Source: Piromyces finnis
Taxonomy: Eukaryota > Neocallimastigomycota > Neocallimastigomycetes > Neocallimastigales > Neocallimastigaceae
Direction: 5' to 3'
DNA: 64,000 nucleotides
Assembly (NCBI GenBank): GCA_002104945.1
Contig: MCFH01000033.1
Coordinates: forward strand, 124,001 to 188,000
Shown one piece after another: positions 63,201-64,000 of this stretch. Under the pieces are notes generated by a model that worked only from the letters and a program-made list of their open reading frames with translations, was not told the origin of the DNA and did no database searches. Every line of letters begins with the position of its first letter. Positions within the stretch are counted from its first letter, which is position 1. The position numbers were made by a program, and so were the translations under genes.

Positions 63201-64000
63201 TACATGCCCACTTTTAGAGGCTTGTAGTAACATGGAAGATAATAATGATAAAGATATTAAAAATAAAAAAAGAGAGATTGCAATAGAAATTATTAAATCA
63301 TTAATTTCCTATGCTGATTCTAAAAATATATATTTAGATATAAACGCAAAAAATGATAATTTATTTAATGCTATTGATTATGCATGTTATAAAAATAGTA
63401 TTGAAATATTAGAATTATTAAGTGACTATTCTGATAATAAAAGTATACTATTGGATGTTAATGCATATAATATGCATAAAAAATGTCCACTCATTTACTC
63501 TGTTACTGATGGTAACATTGAAATTGTAAAATTTTTAATGGCTTATGCCGATAGGAAAAATATAGAATTGAATATTAATATTAAAGATAATCAAAAAGCA
63601 TTGCCAATTCTCAATGCTATCTATTATAAGCATCCTAGTATTGCTGAATTACTAATTGATTATGCCAAGTCTAGAAATATAGTATTGAATATTAATGATA
63701 TCGATGAAGATGGACGTTATGCATTATATTATGCAATTTCATATAATTATTTTAAAATTACAAAATTATTAATGAATCATGCCAATGAAAAAGGAATAGT
63801 TCTAACTTTAAATGAAACAATAGAGATAGAGATAAATGGAAAAATAATAAATGATTATCCATTTTTAGCAGCAGTACGTTCAAACAATAATGGAATGGTA
63901 AATCAAATAATCAAATATGCTAAGGATAAAAATATAATATTAGATATTAACAATAAATCAAAAGATTCTCCTTCTCCACTTTTATTAGCTGTTTCTAATA
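60238..64000 (+). CDS. Giant ankyrin-type repeat protein (3' end off window)
   Basis: An open frame with no stop runs from the ATG at 60238 to the window end, at least 1254 residues and no intron. It starts MNILKDIINNNTENVKKIF. The body is a long array of units about 38-45 residues apart. A typical unit reads YPLLWAIRNNNIEITKLL, then INYAKEKNIILNINEKN; this is an ankyrin helix pair with a longer loop than the usual 33-residue repeat. The array is interrupted at about residues 660-735 (62215-62440) by a linker without repeats, then resumes. Spacing and loop length vary most after residue 850. No other domain is visible before the window ends. Repeat arrays like this bind proteins; the partner is unknown. 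Confidence 0.92.
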   Translation, partial: MNILKDIINNNTENVKKIFKNNKKINILEKNEDGSGSLLCAIKNNNLEITKLIINYANAEGIILNINEKNNEKYFPLLWAIRNNNVEITELIMEYANSRNIILDINGKDNNGKYPLLWIIEKNYKEISKLLIKYANDKNIMINVNEKDRYEWYPVSLAANNNSIENMELLINYTKEKNIILNINENSFDDETPISICINKNYFDIIKLLIQYANEKNIILKNLMIKYENGEYPIQWAIRNDKMEITKLLIAYSNIRNKPLYINEKNEKNEYPLYWAVRNNNIEMMELLIKYAKDNDIELKLNERTKDGSFPLLWAIRNNNIEILKKLIDSIDNKDLLYINEGDEDGYPIYWAVHNNNIEIVKLLVKFALESKIDLKINEKGKGGWYPFLSGIKNNNPEILKLLINYAKESHFKLEIEEINEINKGWYPLILAIENGNIENIKLIINYADNANNYYNKPLNIERRNEKGDFPLLLAIKNNKYDIIELLIDYAKTWKIESTIINKKYSIDDENSYNNTFPLLYSIKNNNTKITKLLIEHTNTEYINEKNKNGEYPLYWAVRNNNIEIIETLIKQATHENISLIINEKDKDEWYPLLWALENNNIEITKLLMDYAKEKNIKLLITEKNKKKLFPLLLAIHNDNMEMIKLLIDYAASQNIRLYINQNQIKQCKNSNTDVLEMLKQNKITNDFELDVSVDETFSRENNTFLQTFNKVIKDIELYKKDPENKNIELNINIKNQDGWYPLLFAIRNNNVGNVKSLIEYAKDNNMILEFNEKNKDGWYPLLLAVRNNNIEIFDLLKGYSEYVKKPLIIDENNNNKDKCYPLLLAIKKNNTKIAKLLIDYSIKKKIILNINGKDIKGFSPLYHAIKNKNIEITELLINYSKKKSIPLIIDEEIKIVKKKENIKSYPLFLAINKNCTRIVKQLIDYANSQKILLPINEKFERIKRNKKIKWYPLYEAITNNNIEIVKMIIEYANNNNILLEINENICNTCPLLEACSNMEDNNDKDIKNKKREIAIEIIKSLISYADSKNIYLDINAKNDNLFNAIDYACYKNSIEILELLSDYSDNKSILLDVNAYNMHKKCPLIYSVTDGNIEIVKFLMAYADRKNIELNINIKDNQKALPILNAIYYKHPSIAELLIDYAKSRNIVLNINDIDEDGRYALYYAISYNYFKITKLLMNHANEKGIVLTLNETIEIEINGKIINDYPFLAAVRSNNNGMVNQIIKYAKDKNIILDINNKSKDSPSPLLLAVSN

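Overview
The window is nuclear DNA from a very AT-rich, intron-rich eukaryote. Its best fit is an anaerobic gut fungus (Neocallimastigomycota: Neocallimastix, Piromyces or Anaeromyces type). Support: non-coding DNA is almost pure A/T with long (AAT)n tracts; introns are short with plain GT/AG ends; conserved fungal housekeeping genes are present (CLF1, STE24, importin alpha, OST3/6, REV3); and these sit beside flagellate-type genes missing from yeasts (FANK1-like, tandem-GAF phosphodiesterase, beta-helix class C receptor) and large ankyrin proteins. The lineage is inferred from composition and gene content only. No rRNA, convincing tRNA, CRISPR or intact transposon was seen.

Layout. 1-12.2 kb: CLF1/CRNKL1 splicing factor (-, C-terminus off the left edge), divergent from a DONSON homologue (+); STE24 CAAX protease (-); an unrecognised small membrane protein (-). 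13.1-15.9 kb: importin alpha (+). 16.7-19.6 kb: a decayed ankyrin gene copy followed by its apparently intact relative. 20.5-23.7 kb: a 1060-residue protein with an acidic N-terminus, not recognised. 24-27 kb: gene-poor, with an (AAT)n tract and one orphan exon. 26.9-30.3 kb: an F-box protein and a fibronectin-III/ankyrin protein like FANK1. 30.7-39.3 kb: REV3, the catalytic subunit of DNA polymerase zeta, with many exons. 39.6-45.2 kb: a receptor with a beta-helix ectodomain, an EGF-like module and seven membrane segments of class C GPCR type. 45.5-49.1 kb: a convergent class I cyclic-nucleotide phosphodiesterase with GAF domains. 50.9-54.4 kb: OST3/6 (+) and an RNase H with three hybrid-binding domains (-). 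55.6-58.6 kb: a PAS-kinase-like kinase and a ZNF706-like zinc-finger protein. 60.2-64 kb: the start of a giant ankyrin-type protein running off the right edge.

Most genes were rebuilt by hand-joining exons. Junction phases agree for CLF1, STE24, importin alpha, OST3/6, FANK1-like, F-box, kinase, phosphodiesterase, zinc-finger and the small membrane gene. Two junctions do not close, one in DONSON and one in REV3, and both lie at TA dinucleotide runs. The genes form no operon-like system. Linked themes are genome maintenance (DONSON, REV3, RNase H) and signalling (class C receptor, GAF phosphodiesterase, PAS-type kinase).
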